NCBI GenBank assembly: GCA_001603685.1
Contig: LUZO01000290.1
Location: 1 to 15,005 of the forward strand
DNA from: Bacteroidales bacterium Bact_23
GTDB lineage: Bacteria > Bacteroidota > Bacteroidia > Bacteroidales > Lentimicrobiaceae
Direction of reading: 5' to 3'
DNA: 15,005 nt
Below are positions 7,616-14,928 of the stretch, piece after piece. A model generated the notes under the pieces. It did not search any database and was not told the DNA's origin. It worked only from the letters and a program-made list of their open reading frames with translations. The position numbers and the translations under genes were made by a program. How positions within the stretch are numbered: the first letter of the stretch is position 1; each line of letters starts with the position of its first letter.

Positions 7616-8527
7616 TCAGAAGGTAAGGTATTTCTCGGGATCAACGGGGGCGCTGTTAATCCACAGTTCAAAATGCAGATGCGGCCCGGTTGTAAAAGTG
7701 CCGGTATTTCCAATGATGGCGATTGACTCTCCTGCCCTGACAAAAGCGCCCTGTTTGCGCAAAAGCACGGAATTGTGCTTGTAAACCGTGATTACCGATC
7801 CGGGATGCTGAATGGCAATTACATTTCCTGTTTCAGCCGTCCATTCCGCAAAAAAAACCATCCCGTCGTAGGCTGCCTTGATGGCTTCATTTTGCCCGGT
7901 TGCAATATCAATCCCATAATGGCGCTTCGAGGCATCAAAATGACTGGTTATCACCCCTTTAACCGGAGTGAAAAAATTGAATTTACTCAGAGGGATATCC
8001 TGCTTTGAGCCGGATTTCTCATCAATTTTCAGATTATAGAGATTTTCCTTCTCATACTCACGCCTCAGCAGTGAGTCATCCCGCGATTTAGTATTGCTGA
8101 TTGCCAGGTAGGCCTCTCTTGCAGCAGAGTCGGCAGGCAGATAGGGCTGCCCCAGAAAAGAGACCTCTTCGCCACTGAGCAGACTTTTGATGTTGGCGAT
8201 ATACAAATCGCGGCTTTTCAGGGCGCTCTCAATGGAGTCGGTTTTCAGCATCAGTTCATAAAGATTCTTCTCCAGTGAGGGATTGCTGTACCCCGGAATA
8301 TACTCGCGCAATGGCGTAAATGCAATCAGATAAGTGGTCAGAAAAATCAGGATAATGGCCAGAAAGCCGGTAATGACAAATACATTAAGCCGGGTGAGCT
8401 TTATGGAAAGCCTCTCTTCGAAAGTATTTTCATTGAGAATAACGAGCCTGTACTTATCCCTCAGCTTATTATACCAGCGTAACTTTCGTTCATCCTTTGT
8501 TTCAGAATTTTTCCTGAAGGCAACCAT
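7616..8527 (-). CDS. Membrane-anchored M23 family metallopeptidase
   Basis: This is a 303-residue predicted peptidoglycan endopeptidase of the LytM/M23 type, facing the periplasm. A basic cytoplasmic N-terminus (DKYRLVILNENTFEERLS) is followed by one membrane helix at about 47-69 and a helical linker, then the M23 domain. Zinc ligands are visible as HYGID (H203, D207) and HLHFE (H283, H285). I chose ATG at 8527 because the longer in-frame start, a TTG at 8593, would add 22 atypical hydrophobic residues and lies upstream of the best promoter match (8559-8566). The conserved Bacteroidota family normally starts shortly before the basic KYRLVILNE segment. It leads the operon with dxr and rseP. 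With intact ligands it is probably an active hydrolase, though some relatives act as hydrolase activators. Confidence 0.9.
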   Translation of the reverse strand: MVAFRKNSETKDERKLRWYNKLRDKYRLVILNENTFEERLSIKLTRLNVFVITGFLAIILIFLTTYLIAFTPLREYIPGYSNPSLEKNLYELMLKTDSIESALKSRDLYIANIKSLLSGEEVSFLGQPYLPADSAAREAYLAISNTKSRDDSLLRREYEKENLYNLKIDEKSGSKQDIPLSKFNFFTPVKGVITSHFDASKRHYGIDIATGQNEAIKAAYDGMVFFAEWTAETGNVIAIQHPGSVITVYKHNSVLLRKQGAFVRAGESIAIIGNTGTFTTGPHLHFELWINSAPVDPEKYLTF

Positions 8528-8558
8528 AACCGGGTTTATCAATGTGAATGCAAGTGTG

Positions 8559-8566
8559 CAAATATC
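8559..8566 (-). promoter_or_regulatory. Possible promoter -7 element for M23-dxr-rseP
   Basis: On the minus strand this reads GATATTTG, one mismatch from TAnnTTTG, and lies 31 nt before the ATG at 8527. A TTG sits about 24 nt upstream, longer than the ideal 19. It supports the downstream start but is weak alone. Confidence 0.3.
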
Positions 8567-8692
8567 GTAAAAATAGAGATGCTCACTGAGCAATGCCGGA
8601 CTTTTAACTCAAAATAATCAATTATATTGTTGTATCACAGCCAAATAACAAGTATTGTCAAATATGGGGCAGCAAAGGTTTATTTGCTTAGT

Positions 8693-8726
8693 TTTGGCCC
8701 TGATTCAAAAAAATAAAATAATTTTG
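8693..8726 (+). promoter_or_regulatory. Putative porW promoter
   Basis: TTTG at 8693-8696 is followed after 22 nt by TAATTTTG at 8719-8726, an exact TAnnTTTG match. The spacing is a little longer than the usual 19. Transcription would start about 15 nt before the GTG start of porW, giving a very short leader. Confidence 0.45.
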
Positions 8727-8746
8727 CAAATTCTCAGTTATTTATA

Positions 8747-11455
8747 GTGAAACTGAAAACCCGCATATCCTTGACTACAAATACCGTAAACCTGCGAAAA
8801 GTTGCCTTTTGCGCATTGTTGCTGCCTTTACTGATATCTTCCTGTTCCACGAAAAAGAATACTTTCAGCAGGAGGGCATACCATAATCTTACTGCTCATT
8901 ACAACGCCTACTGGAACGGCAATGAGAGTCTGAAAGAAGGAGTTTCCGATCTTCGCAAAAATGCGAAAGACAATTACGCTTCCATTCTCTTTGTGAATAA
9001 CTACGGCACACAGAGCAACGCCCAGTCCTTAAACCCCCAGATGGACCGTGCCATAGAAAAGGCATCGAAGGTAATTCAGCGCCATTCCATGTTTTTCGAC
9101 AAAAAGGAGCAGGTTAAATGGGTAATCCGAAGCTATGTTCTTATCGGGAAGGCCAACTTTTACAAGCAGGATTACAATGCAGCCCGCAGGGCTTTCGAAT
9201 ATGTCAGCCGTCAGTATCCTTATGACCCGGCTCAGTACGAGGCAAGGTTATGGCTGGGCAGAACCTACTGCCAGCAAAAGCAATACGAAAGGGCAATAAC
9301 CGTTCTCGACGAACTGAGTGCCGAATCGGCAAAAACACTGCTTCCCTGGACTGTTCGCAAGGAGCTGCCGCTGGTTTATGCGGATATGTATATTGCGCAG
9401 GGTAAATTAAATCTTGCCAGAGAGCAAATCGAAAAGGCGCTGCCGCTGAACAGCAATGCCAAACTAAAAACCCGCCTGAACTACATCCTTGCCCAGATTT
9501 ACCAGAAAGAGGGCAAAAACAGCAGGGCAAACGAATATTTCACCAAAGTACTGAAAAGCCCCGCCTCTTTTGAGATGGCATTCAATGCACGCATCAACCT
9601 TGCCAGGGTTTACAATGCAAATACCGGTGACAGAAGGATGATTGTCCGGGAGCTCGAAAAGATGCTTAAGGATATGAAAAACAAGGACTTTCAGGATCAG
9701 ATCTATTACGCCCTTGCCGATATTGCCCAGAAAGACAAAAATGATACCCTTGCCATCAGGCATCTGAGAAAATCAGTTGCTACCAGTTTGTCAAACGATT
9801 ATCAGAAATCAATCTCATCGCTGAAACTTGCCGATCTTTACTACAGCAGGAATGAATATAAAAACGCTCATGCATACTATGACACTACCCTCATGGTGCT
9901 TCCCAGCGATTTCCCCAACTTCAGGGAGATAGAATCCAGAACCGAGATACTGACCCGACTGGTTGATAACCTGCAGGTTGTGCATGTTCAGGACAGCCTT
10001 CAGCATCTGGCTTCGCTTCCCGAGGCAGAACGCCTGAAAGTCATTGATAAAGCCATTGCCGAATACACAAAAAAAGAAGAAGAGAAAAGAAGGCGCGAGG
10101 AGGCTGAACGGTTGCAGCAGATGGCCGGAGGAAGCCTGCAGACACGCCAGATTGTTGATCCGATGCGTGGAACTTCGGCTCTTGGCGGAGGGGGCTGGTA
10201 CTTCTACAACCCCACTGCCATCAGTATGGGTTTCAGTGAGTTTACCAGAAAATGGGGAAGGCGCAAGCTCGAAGACAACTGGAGACTGAGCAACAAACGC
10301 GAGGTAATGGGCGATATGTTCGATGATGAGGGAGGAGCAATCGCAAAAGCCGATTCAACCACCGACGGAAAAGGCGGCAGCCAGGAAAAACAGGATTTCA
10401 AGAACCGCGAAACCTATCTGAAAAATCTGCCGTTCACCCCCGAAAGCATCGATGCCAGCAATCAGAAAATAGCCGTGGCGCTTTTCAATGCCGGAATTAT
10501 TTATCTGGAAGAACTTTCCGATAAGAAGAAAGCTGGCGAAATCTTTGAAAAACTCAACAACCGCTTTCCTGAAAATGAAGCTTCGCTTCAGACGAATTAC
10601 CACCTCTACAGGATAAACCGCGACCTGAACAATGAGGCCGAAATGAACCGTTACAAGGAGAGCATCATCAGAAACCATCCCGACAGCGATTATGCAAAAA
10701 TCCTGATAGACCCCAACTACAACCTTGAGCTGGAAGCCATCAGAGAACGGGTAAGGTCGCTTTACGAGGAAACTTTCCTGGCTTTCAACCGCGGGCAGTA
10801 TCGCACAGCCATCATCTACAGCAACGATGCGCTTGCCAACTACAGCAATCAGGAACTTTCGCCGAAATTTGCCTTTATCAGGGCTGTTTCGCTGGGAAAA
10901 ACCGAGAACCAGGACACCATGAAGGTGGAATTGAACAAACTGATAGCCGAATACCCCAACAGCGATGTGGTTGACTACGCCCGCAGACTTCTGGGTGAAG
11001 GCAAACAGGGTACATCTGCCACACGCCCGGGCGAAACCGTGAGCACAGGAGATGAAAAATCAGTGAAGCAGGCCGATTTCAGTATGTATAAGTACAATCC
11101 AAAGGCAACGCATTTTTATGCCCTGATTGTTGACGGCACTTCGGTGAATGTTTATGGCACCAAGGTCAGGATATCCGACTTCAACATAAAGAACTACAGC
11201 GTTGAATCACTTCAGGTTAACAGTGTATTGCTCGACAACAGCAGGCAGATGATTACCATCAGCAGTTTCAACGATCTTGAAAAGGCGTTCCGATACTATA
11301 ACGGCATCAAAAACGACGAATATGTTTTTTCAGGCTTCAAGGATGCCGAATATGAGCAATTCCTGATCTCGGCCGAGAATTACCCGATTTTCTTCAAAGA
11401 GAAAAACACAGAGGCTTACAAGCAGTTTTTCGAAAAAAACTATCTGAAAAAATAG
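8747..11455 (+). CDS. porW: T9SS TPR lipoprotein PorW/SprE
   Basis: This 902-residue lipoprotein is required for type IX secretion and gliding in characterised Bacteroidota. It begins with GTG; no ATG gives a complete signal peptide. The hydrophobic stretch ends in LISSC with Cys33 as the lipidation site. The family signature HNLTAHYNAYWNGNESLKEG follows at about 46-65. TPR-like helical repeats occupy about 110-420 (for example FYKQDYNAARRAFEYVSRQYP). A charged coiled-coil rich in Glu and Arg lies near 440-460, then the conserved GGGGWYFYNPTAISMGF region near 480-495, more TPR-like helices (about 560-750), and a C-terminal domain. Length is close to Flavobacterium SprE and longer than Porphyromonas PorW. 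It leads the bactofilin-atpZ block, a conserved neighbourhood as I recall it. The third T9SS gene in the window, it is read divergently from the M23 operon. Confidence 0.92.
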   Translation: MKLKTRISLTTNTVNLRKVAFCALLLPLLISSCSTKKNTFSRRAYHNLTAHYNAYWNGNESLKEGVSDLRKNAKDNYASILFVNNYGTQSNAQSLNPQMDRAIEKASKVIQRHSMFFDKKEQVKWVIRSYVLIGKANFYKQDYNAARRAFEYVSRQYPYDPAQYEARLWLGRTYCQQKQYERAITVLDELSAESAKTLLPWTVRKELPLVYADMYIAQGKLNLAREQIEKALPLNSNAKLKTRLNYILAQIYQKEGKNSRANEYFTKVLKSPASFEMAFNARINLARVYNANTGDRRMIVRELEKMLKDMKNKDFQDQIYYALADIAQKDKNDTLAIRHLRKSVATSLSNDYQKSISSLKLADLYYSRNEYKNAHAYYDTTLMVLPSDFPNFREIESRTEILTRLVDNLQVVHVQDSLQHLASLPEAERLKVIDKAIAEYTKKEEEKRRREEAERLQQMAGGSLQTRQIVDPMRGTSALGGGGWYFYNPTAISMGFSEFTRKWGRRKLEDNWRLSNKREVMGDMFDDEGGAIAKADSTTDGKGGSQEKQDFKNRETYLKNLPFTPESIDASNQKIAVALFNAGIIYLEELSDKKKAGEIFEKLNNRFPENEASLQTNYHLYRINRDLNNEAEMNRYKESIIRNHPDSDYAKILIDPNYNLELEAIRERVRSLYEETFLAFNRGQYRTAIIYSNDALANYSNQELSPKFAFIRAVSLGKTENQDTMKVELNKLIAEYPNSDVVDYARRLLGEGKQGTSATRPGETVSTGDEKSVKQADFSMYKYNPKATHFYALIVDGTSVNVYGTKVRISDFNIKNYSVESLQVNSVLLDNSRQMITISSFNDLEKAFRYYNGIKNDEYVFSGFKDAEYEQFLISAENYPIFFKEKNTEAYKQFFEKNYLKK

Positions 11456-11500
11456 CACATCCCCATTAATTTCCGAAATTAGCAGACAAAATCCAACATA

Positions 11501-11896
11501 ATGGCAAAGAACAACATACCGGAACCCGTACAGTCGGCAAACCTGATTCAATCGGGAACCTACATCACTGGCGATATTGAATCGAACGGCAACATCAGAA
11601 TTGACGGAACCCTGAGGGGAACCGTTACCGCCGGCGGCAAGGTTATTCTGGGGGCAACCGGTTCAGTTGAAGGTGATATCATCTGCATAAATGCCGATAT
11701 CGAAGGAAAAGCGAAAGGCATCATAAAGGTGGAAGAACTGCTCTCGCTGAAAGCCACTGCCATAGTACACGGCGAGATCTACACCGATAAACTTGCCATT
11801 GAGCCCGGAGCCAGGTTTACAGGAACCTGCAAAATGGATTCGCATACTCCTGCTGATAATTATCCGGCAGAAACCTATGCAGAAGCAGGACAATAG
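11501..11896 (+). CDS. Bactofilin (polymer-forming cytoskeletal protein)
   Basis: This 131-residue bactofilin (DUF583) is a right-handed beta-helix protein that polymerises without nucleotide and often recruits cell-wall enzymes. The core spans about residues 15-115, with repeated Gly-spaced short strands such as TYITGDIESNGNIRIDGTL and GSVEGDII, repeating the I-x-G-x-I/V pattern. The short tails are hydrophilic, as usual. It begins 45 nt after porW; the gap contains only a small palindrome (TAATTTC-C-GAAATTA, 11467-11481). Its last 20 nt overlap the atpZ start in another frame, suggesting coupling. A link between bactofilin polymers and the T9SS lipoprotein is inferred from position only. 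Confidence 0.92.
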   Translation: MAKNNIPEPVQSANLIQSGTYITGDIESNGNIRIDGTLRGTVTAGGKVILGATGSVEGDIICINADIEGKAKGIIKVEELLSLKATAIVHGEIYTDKLAIEPGARFTGTCKMDSHTPADNYPAETYAEAGQ

Positions 11897-12122
11897 CAAT
11901 AAAAAAGAGTGGAAAAATCCGCTGGCCTCCTATGCCCGGTTCTCCGCAATTGCAATGCAAATGGGAGTGCTTATAGCAGCAGGAGTGATAGGCGGATTTA
12001 AACTCGATAAATACCTCAACATCAGGATTCCGGTTTTTACATTAATTCTGTCAATGGTATCGGTGGCAGGGGCCATCTGGTTGCTTATCAAGGAAGTAAA
12101 CAATAAAAATAAGAAGAAATGA
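11877..12122 (+). CDS. AtpZ/AtpI family membrane protein
   Basis: This is an 81-residue protein with two membrane helices (about 21-40 and 53-72), matching the AtpZ family associated with F-type ATP synthase loci. Hallmarks are ARFSAIAMQMG, GGFKLDKYL and PVFTLILSMVSVAGAIWLLIKEV. I chose ATG 11877, overlapping the bactofilin stop by 20 nt; the longer frame from 11793 would add 28 non-conserved residues and a 104-nt overlap. The stop overlaps the next start in ATGA. Family members are proposed to aid rotor assembly or Mg2+ handling for ATP synthase. No atpB follows here, so its partner genes must be elsewhere. Confidence 0.85.
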   Translation: MQKQDNSNKKEWKNPLASYARFSAIAMQMGVLIAAGVIGGFKLDKYLNIRIPVFTLILSMVSVAGAIWLLIKEVNNKNKKK

Positions 12123-12511
12123 AGGAGAATCTGAACAGGTATCTGAAAAAAATATTGCTGTTATCCGGTTTCAGCGCAGTGCTGATGCTTGCCGCTTTTC
12201 TTCTTATTCCGCAGCACATGAGCCCCGCAATGCCATTTGTACTGGCGTTTTTTATGGGTGCATCCATTGCATCGTTCCTGCTGCTTCAGAAAAAATCGGG
12301 CGACACCACCAAATTTGTAAACGGCTTTATGACGCATTCAGTGGTAAGGATACTGCTGTATCTGGCAATTATTCTGACCTATGCCATGCTTAACCGCAGC
12401 GATGCCGTAAGATTTATCATCGGTTTTTTTGTACTCTACCTGATTTATACCTTTTTCGAGGTATTTCAGTTTCTGTCGCTCACCCGGCGGAGAAATAATT
12501 CCGGAGAGTAA
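12119..12511 (+). CDS. Small four-helix membrane protein, AtpI-like by position
   Basis: This 130-residue protein has four predicted membrane helices at about 11-31, 37-53, 71-89 and 95-117 and a basic tail ending RRRNNSGE. Its start overlaps the atpZ stop by 4 nt (ATGA), indicating tight coupling. Size, topology and position resemble the poorly conserved proteins found between atpZ and atpB in Bacteroidota, which suggests an AtpI/UncI-like role, but I see no diagnostic motif. Only a weak hairpin (CCTG-A6-CAGG, 12516-12529) follows the stop, without a T-run. It appears to be the last gene of the porW transcription unit. Confidence 0.75.
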   Translation: MKENLNRYLKKILLLSGFSAVLMLAAFLLIPQHMSPAMPFVLAFFMGASIASFLLLQKKSGDTTKFVNGFMTHSVVRILLYLAIILTYAMLNRSDAVRFIIGFFVLYLIYTFFEVFQFLSLTRRRNNSGE

Positions 12512-12569
12512 ACGGCCTGAAAAAACAGGTTAATATCAAAAACACAACACCTTTCAAACATTGGCCATA

Positions 12570-12577
12570 TACTTTTG
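12570..12577 (+). promoter_or_regulatory. Putative promoter -7 element for the pterin operon
   Basis: TACTTTTG exactly matches TAnnTTTG and lies 70 nt before the pterin synthase start, in a 136-nt gap after the AtpI-like gene. No good -33 element is seen at 19 nt. It suggests that the pterin pair is transcribed separately from the porW block. Confidence 0.45.
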
Positions 12578-12647
12578 TTTAGCAATTGTAATTCTTAGTT
12601 AAACATACAGAAACCGGGAACCGCACCTCCTTATCAGCACAGCAACA

Positions 12648-13061
12648 ATGATCTATATTACACGCAAAGAGCACTTTAATGCAGCCCACCGCCTTTTCAA
12701 ACCTGAGTTTAGCGACGAAAAAAATCTGGAAGTTTTCGGAAAATGTTCGAATCCAAACTGGCACGGACACAATTACGAACTTTTTGTTACCGTTAAAGGC
12801 GAGGTAAATCCGGATACCGGTTTTCTGATCAACCTGAAAGAGCTGAGCGGCATCATCAACCGCTATGTGATTGACAAGCTCGATCATAAAAATGTGAACC
12901 TGGAGGTTGATTTTATGTCGGGGCGGCTGGCTTCGACCGAAAACCTGGCCATTGCCATCTGGGAGCAGCTTGAGGCTCCTGTAAGGGAGGCAGGAGCCCG
13001 GTTGCATTGCATTAAACTTTACGAAACCGAACGGAATTTTGTTGAATATTACGGAAATTAA
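12648..13061 (+). CDS. 6-pyruvoyl-tetrahydropterin synthase / QueD family
   Basis: This 137-residue cytoplasmic zinc enzyme acts on 7,8-dihydroneopterin triphosphate, the product of the next gene, FolE. Zinc ligands are H14 in FNAAHRL, and H39 and H41 in HGH. The catalytic Cys is C33 in KCSNPNWHGHNY, giving C-x5-HGH, and LDHKNVNLEVDF carries the catalytic His. E. coli QueD has C-x3-HGH, whereas eukaryotic 6-pyruvoyl-tetrahydropterin synthases have C-x5-HGH followed by LDHKNLDLDV and a YET ending very like this one. Biopterin-type activity is therefore plausible. A queuosine (QueD) role cannot be excluded, and databases may label it QueD or 6-carboxytetrahydropterin synthase. It is 12 nt upstream of folE. 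Confidence 0.9.
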   Translation: MIYITRKEHFNAAHRLFKPEFSDEKNLEVFGKCSNPNWHGHNYELFVTVKGEVNPDTGFLINLKELSGIINRYVIDKLDHKNVNLEVDFMSGRLASTENLAIAIWEQLEAPVREAGARLHCIKLYETERNFVEYYGN

Positions 13062-13073
13062 AATCATAACACC

Positions 13074-13739
13074 ATGAGCAGTGAAATTGTAAAAGGCATG
13101 ATCATCGAGAACATGATGGATGATTACGATATAAAAAACGGTTATCAGAAACGCGATCTGTATAATCAGAAAACCATTAAGAAACTCGCAGGCCATTATA
13201 AGGAAATCCTTAAGCTGATCGGCGAAAACCCTGACAGGGAAGGACTTCTTAAAACTCCGGAAAGAGTTGCCAAAGCCATGCAGTTTCTCACTCACGGATA
13301 TGACCTGGAGCCGGAAGACATTCTTAAATCAGCCATGTTTAAGGAAGACTACCAGCAGATGGTTCTGGTTAAGGACATTGAAGTGTACTCGATGTGCGAA
13401 CACCATATGATTCCGTTCTTTGGCAGGGCTCATGTGGCCTATATCCCCAACGGCTATATTGTGGGACTGAGCAAAATCCCCAGAGTGGTTGATGCTTTTG
13501 CACGCCGTCTGCAGGTTCAGGAAAGGCTTACCACCCAGATAAAAGAGTGCATACAGAACACCCTGAAACCGCTTGGAGTAGCCGTAGTTATTGAAGCGCA
13601 GCACATGTGCATGAGTATGAGAGGCATACAAAAGCAGAACTCGGTAACAACCACTTCCGACTTCACCGGCGCATTTCTGACCGATAAAACACGGGCTGAG
13701 TTCATTCACCTGATCGGCTCGAAACTTCACGGAAACTGA
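13074..13739 (+). CDS. folE: GTP cyclohydrolase I, type IA
   Basis: This 221-residue cytoplasmic enzyme converts GTP to 7,8-dihydroneopterin triphosphate, the first step of folate, biopterin and queuosine synthesis. Zinc ligands are C108 and H111 in SMCEHH and C179 in QHMCMSMRG. Also visible are NPDREGLLKTPERVAKAM near 50, the substrate segment GLSKIPRVV near 135 and the C-terminal SVTTTSDFTGAF region. Length and spacing match the zinc-dependent IA form, with ligand positions close to those of E. coli FolE. It starts 12 nt after the pterin synthase gene, so both form one operon supplying substrate to its neighbour. A hairpin terminator follows 20 nt after the stop. The first 35 residues are variable, so a slightly later start is possible. 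Confidence 0.95.
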   Translation: MSSEIVKGMIIENMMDDYDIKNGYQKRDLYNQKTIKKLAGHYKEILKLIGENPDREGLLKTPERVAKAMQFLTHGYDLEPEDILKSAMFKEDYQQMVLVKDIEVYSMCEHHMIPFFGRAHVAYIPNGYIVGLSKIPRVVDAFARRLQVQERLTTQIKECIQNTLKPLGVAVVIEAQHMCMSMRGIQKQNSVTTTSDFTGAFLTDKTRAEFIHLIGSKLHGN

Positions 13740-13759
13740 TTCGGATTAAGTTATTGACA

Positions 13760-13783
13760 AAAAGCCTGTTATTGCAGGCTTTT
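13760..13783 (+). terminator. Intrinsic terminator after folE
   Basis: AAAAGCCTG (13760-13768) and CAGGCTTTT (13775-13783) form a perfect 9-bp stem with loop TTATTG. T-rich sequence continues after one C. It closes the pterin operon 20 nt after the folE stop; since both arms end in an A-run or T-run it could work in either direction. Confidence 0.8.
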
Positions 13784-13879
13784 CTGTTTTCTGACCAATA
13801 CCGGCGTTTCAACCAACCTGAGCTGAAGTATTACAACTTAAATGTTTGAATTCCCTTAGCATTTGTTCAATATTTCAGC

Positions 13880-13887
13880 TATATTTG
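13880..13887 (+). promoter_or_regulatory. Putative promoter -7 element for the nadE-like gene
   Basis: TATATTTG exactly matches TAnnTTTG and is followed by CA. It lies 36 nt before the ATG at 13923 and downstream of the alternative start at 13863, which supports the later start. A TTG lies 14 nt upstream, shorter than ideal. Confidence 0.5.
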
Positions 13888-13922
13888 CAATTAACCCAAA
13901 TCAAATAAAACCTTTATCTATT

Positions 13923-14915
13923 ATGAATCTGAAGAAACCTCCTTTTTCAAAAGACATTCTGAAAATTAAGGACATCGAAGCCTTGTCGGACCATCTGGGA
14001 AATATGCTAAAAGAGCAGATTTTTGTAAAATATAAACGACGCGGAGCAGTAGTTGGCATCAGCGGCGGAATCGACTCATCCGTTTCGATGGCGCTTGCAG
14101 CAACCTATATCGGCCCCGAAAGGGTTTTTGGCGTTATGATGCCCGAAAAGGACTCAAACCCTGACAGTGAAAGCATAGCCGAAAGACTGGCCAAAAAATA
14201 CGGGGTACCCCATATCGTTGAAAACATCAGGCCCGCACTCGAAGGGCTTAAGTGCTATGAAAGGCGCGATGAAGCTATAAAAAGGGTTTTCCCCGAGTTC
14301 AACCCGCTTACCGACAAATCGAAAATCGGAATCAACAAAACCGGTATGGATCAGAAACTTCCGCCGGTATTCTCACTTACCATCGTGGATAAGGATGGCA
14401 ACCAGAAAAGTAAGGTGATTCCCATAAACGAGTACCTGCAGATTGTGGCCGCATCGAACTTCAAGCAGCGTTGCAGAATGTCGATGGTGTACTACTATGC
14501 CGAAAAAATGTATTATATGGTGATTGGTACGGCCAACAAGCATGAGATTGACCAGGGCTTTTTCGTAAAATACGGCGATGGCGGTGCCGACTTTTATCCG
14601 CAGGCCAACCTTTACAAAACTCAGGTATATCAACTGGCAAGGCATCTGGGCGTACCGGAAGAGATCATTCAGCGTACCCCAACCACCGATACCTACAGCG
14701 CCGAACAGACGCAGGAGGAGTTCTTCTTCCAGCTTCCGTTCGAAATTATGGACACTTTGTGGTATGGTTTCGAAAACGACTATTCACCCGAAGAAGTGGG
14801 GGAAGTTATGGGAATGACCGCCGAAGAGGTACAGATTATTTTTGAAAATTTTGCCAGAAAAAGAAAAACCACAGAATATCTCAGGGCTCACCCTTATTAT
14901 TTTCCGATAATATAA
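13923..14915 (+). CDS. nadE: NadE family ammonia-dependent NAD+ synthetase-like protein
   Basis: This 330-residue ATP-pyrophosphatase of the NAD+ synthetase family would amidate nicotinate adenine dinucleotide with ammonia. The PP-loop SGGIDSS is at residues 47-53, RCRMSMVYYYAEK near 183-195, GTANKHEIDQGFF near 202-214 and KYGDGGADFYPQANLYKTQV from 216. I see no glutaminase (nitrilase) domain. Compared with compact NadE proteins it carries an extra segment, roughly residues 113-176, and an unusual TPTTDTYSAEQTQEEFFF region near the nucleotide-binding C-terminal part. ATG 13923 was preferred to 13863 because of the promoter at 13880 and the atypical extra residues. Only 13 nt separate it from the next gene. 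Housekeeping NAD synthesis is the default role; a specialised amidation role with the next gene is possible. Confidence 0.8.
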   Translation: MNLKKPPFSKDILKIKDIEALSDHLGNMLKEQIFVKYKRRGAVVGISGGIDSSVSMALAATYIGPERVFGVMMPEKDSNPDSESIAERLAKKYGVPHIVENIRPALEGLKCYERRDEAIKRVFPEFNPLTDKSKIGINKTGMDQKLPPVFSLTIVDKDGNQKSKVIPINEYLQIVAASNFKQRCRMSMVYYYAEKMYYMVIGTANKHEIDQGFFVKYGDGGADFYPQANLYKTQVYQLARHLGVPEEIIQRTPTTDTYSAEQTQEEFFFQLPFEIMDTLWYGFENDYSPEEVGEVMGMTAEEVQIIFENFARKRKTTEYLRAHPYYFPII

Positions 14916-14928
14916 TTTAACAAAGGCT

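Noticed and set aside
10069..10075. Run of seven A in porW that could allow slippage.
   Set aside because: It encodes Lys-rich coiled-coil sequence and the frame continues normally; A-runs are expected there and no alternative product is evident.
11467..11481. Palindrome TAATTTC-C-GAAATTA between porW and bactofilin.
   Set aside because: AT-rich 7-nt arms with a 1-nt centre; a possible binding site, but not distinguishable from chance in one sequence.
12579..13295. A 238-codon open frame on the minus strand opposite the pterin synthase and folE.
   Set aside because: Both plus-strand genes have intact catalytic motifs; the antisense frame crosses their boundary and shows no family features.
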